This document shows, in pieces, positions 62,698-64,000 of a stretch of 64,000 nucleotides of DNA (within the stretch, counting starts at the first letter, position 1; each line of letters begins with the position of its first letter). This stretch comes from Polynucleobacter ibericus (lineage in GTDB: Bacteria > Pseudomonadota > Gammaproteobacteria > Burkholderiales > Burkholderiaceae). Location: the NCBI RefSeq assembly GCF_018687955.1, contig NZ_CP061309.1, positions 372,001 to 436,000 of the forward strand, written 5' to 3'. A program made the position numbers and the translations under genes. The notes beneath the pieces were generated by a model. That model searched no databases. It saw only the letters and a program-made list of their open reading frames with translations, and was not told where the DNA came from.

Positions 62698-63936
62698 ATG
62701 ACTAAGCCACCAATGTTGACCGCACAGCAGGCTTTGGACCATTTGCTTTCTCATGCTCAAGTTGTTGTTGAGAATGAAAAGGTTCCAATGCAAGCTGCTC
62801 TAGGGCGCGTGCTTGCTGAAAATGTGAATAGCTTAGTTGATGTGCCGCCTTTGGATAACACTTCTATGGACGGTTATGCTGTGCGAACTGCTGATACCCA
62901 ATCAGTCGGTAGTGTTCTTAAAATTGCGCAACGTATTCCAGCTGGCTCAGTTGGAACGCAGCTGGAGTCAGGTACTGCTGCCAGAATCTTTACTGGTGCC
63001 CCTGTTCCTCCGGGCGCTGATGCAGTTGTGATGCAAGAAGATTGCACAACAGACAGCGAAACTAATCAGGTAACTATCAACATTGCACCAACATCAGGTC
63101 AGTGGATTCGCCGGAGGGGTGAGGATTTAACAACCGGCAAGGCTTGTTTAACTGCCGGCACATTTTTGCGCCCACAAGAGTTGGGGGTAGCAGCTTCAGC
63201 TGGTTTAACTCATTTGCATGTAAAACGTCGTGTAAAGGTTGCTGCATTCTTTACCGGTGATGAGTTAGCGCTTCCTGGTGAGCCACTGAAACCAGGTGGT
63301 ATTTATAACTCGAATCGCGATACCTTATTAGCCTGTCTCAAATCATTGGGTTGTGACGCAACGGATTTAGGTATTGTTCCGGATCGTTTAGATGCAACGC
63401 GTGAGGCATTGCGCAAGGCTAGCAAAAATCATGACTTGATTATTACTTCTGGTGGTGTATCCGTTGGTGAAGAGGATCACATCAAGCCTGCAGTGACTGC
63501 TGAAGGAAGATTGGATTTATGGCAGATCGCCATTAAGCCTGGCAAGCCTCTGGCATTTGGTACGGTACGTAAATCATCTGAGCCCAAAGATGGTGAAGCT
63601 TGGTTTATTGGTTTACCTGGCAATCCTGTATCCAGTTTTGTGACCTTCCTACTGTTTGTACGTCCTTTTATTTTGAAGTTACAGGGTCGTGAAGCAAGGC
63701 AAGCTCAGTCCTACCCAATGCGCGCAGATTTTGATTGGTCAAAAGCGGATCGTCGCAATGAATTCTTGCGAGTCAAAATCAATGATCAAGGCGGTCTAGA
63801 CTTATTCCCAAATCAAAGCTCTGGTGTACTTACGAGCGCTTCTTGGGGTGATGGCCTGGTTGACTGTCCCCCAAATCAGCCAATTAAAGCGGGTGATCTT
63901 GTGAAGTACATCCCCTTTGATGCGCTTCTCAAATAA
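62698..63936 (+). CDS. moeA: Molybdopterin molybdenumtransferase, second copy
   Basis: A 412-residue MoeA paralogue with the same blocks as the copy at 11063-12379: VDVPPLDNTSMDGYAVR, FTGAPVPPGADAVVMQED, RRRGEDLTTGKACL, FFTGDELALPGEPLKPGGIYNSN, SGGVSVGEEDH, IKPGKPLAFG and LPGNPVSSFVTFLLFVRP. The two copies are clearly diverged, not recent duplicates. moaD starts 18 bases after the stop, so this copy belongs to a second Moco cluster. Confidence 0.94.
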   Translation: MTKPPMLTAQQALDHLLSHAQVVVENEKVPMQAALGRVLAENVNSLVDVPPLDNTSMDGYAVRTADTQSVGSVLKIAQRIPAGSVGTQLESGTAARIFTGAPVPPGADAVVMQEDCTTDSETNQVTINIAPTSGQWIRRRGEDLTTGKACLTAGTFLRPQELGVAASAGLTHLHVKRRVKVAAFFTGDELALPGEPLKPGGIYNSNRDTLLACLKSLGCDATDLGIVPDRLDATREALRKASKNHDLIITSGGVSVGEEDHIKPAVTAEGRLDLWQIAIKPGKPLAFGTVRKSSEPKDGEAWFIGLPGNPVSSFVTFLLFVRPFILKLQGREARQAQSYPMRADFDWSKADRRNEFLRVKINDQGGLDLFPNQSSGVLTSASWGDGLVDCPPNQPIKAGDLVKYIPFDALLK

Positions 63937-63954
63937 TCGGTTTACGATTAACTC

Positions 63955-64000
63955 ATGAAACTCGAATTACGATTTTTTGCCTCACTACGTGAAGCGCTTG
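63955..64000 (+). CDS. moaD: Molybdopterin synthase small subunit, start only
   Basis: The last 46 bases encode MKLELRFFASLREAL and continue past the window. This N-terminus is typical of MoaD, the ubiquitin-like sulfur carrier of molybdopterin synthase. Position directly after moeA supports it. Confidence 0.75.
   Translation, partial: MKLELRFFASLREAL

Overview
The window looks like a stretch of chromosome from a small-genome freshwater betaproteobacterium, most likely Polynucleobacter or a close relative in Burkholderiaceae. This is inferred from protein style, moderate base composition, short intergenic gaps and gene order: fab genes, mucD, lepA, lepB, rnc, era, recO, pdxJ, acpS, nagZ; efp beside earP with Arg32 in EF-P; and rpsF-priB-rpsR-rplI-dnaB. 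It is almost entirely core housekeeping DNA. There is no prophage, insertion sequence, CRISPR array or rRNA operon.

Layout. 1-6.8 kb: two outer-membrane or secreted proteins, a YdfG-type dehydrogenase, an RsuA-type pseudouridine synthase, pterin dehydratase, MsrQ, small lipoprotein and acidic proteins, a SRAP protein and a parvulin. 6.8-10.7 kb: folA and thyA, the fdxA-fpr electron-transfer pair, and a 2-hydroxyacid dehydrogenase. 11-14.1 kb: molybdenum cofactor genes moaA-mobA-moeA. 14.2-21.4 kb: rne with a long leader, rluC, a HAD phosphatase, sppA, an RsmI-like methylase and a Maf pyrophosphatase. 21.5-27.8 kb: yceD-rpmF-plsX-fabHDG-acpP-fabF for fatty-acid synthesis. 27.8-36.8 kb: mucD, lepA, lepB, rnc, era, recO, pdxJ, acpS, nagZ. 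36.8-41.1 kb: efp/earP, uvrC, pgsA. 41.2-43.9 kb: tRNA-Gly, tRNA-Cys, a lipoprotein, lexA and an asparaginase.

44-48 kb: rpsF-priB-rpsR-rplI-dnaB. The dnaB gene carries a 352-residue in-frame intein with a LAGLIDADG endonuclease, placed exactly between the Walker A lysine and threonine. Its first residue is Ala rather than Cys or Ser, and it has the Trp/Cys/Thr set expected of a class 3 intein. This is the most unusual element here and the only clearly mobile one.

48-58.6 kb, minus strand: a two-repeat PsiF-like secreted protein, an NlpC/P60 lipoprotein, a PIN-PhoH ATPase behind a structured leader, a Bcp peroxiredoxin, and an aminoarabinose lipid A cluster (Mth938-like gene, arnT, arnB, arnC, split arnA, arnD). 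58.6-64 kb: alaA-hom-thrC, then a second moeA and the start of moaD.

As a whole the window joins envelope biogenesis (phospholipid, fatty acid, lipid A, peptidoglycan recycling, secretion), translation and RNA maintenance, DNA replication and repair, and Moco synthesis. Several regulatory arrangements are compact: lexA with a promoter and operator that abut its start codon, earP and uvrC with overlapping divergent start codons, and convergent genes that share terminators.
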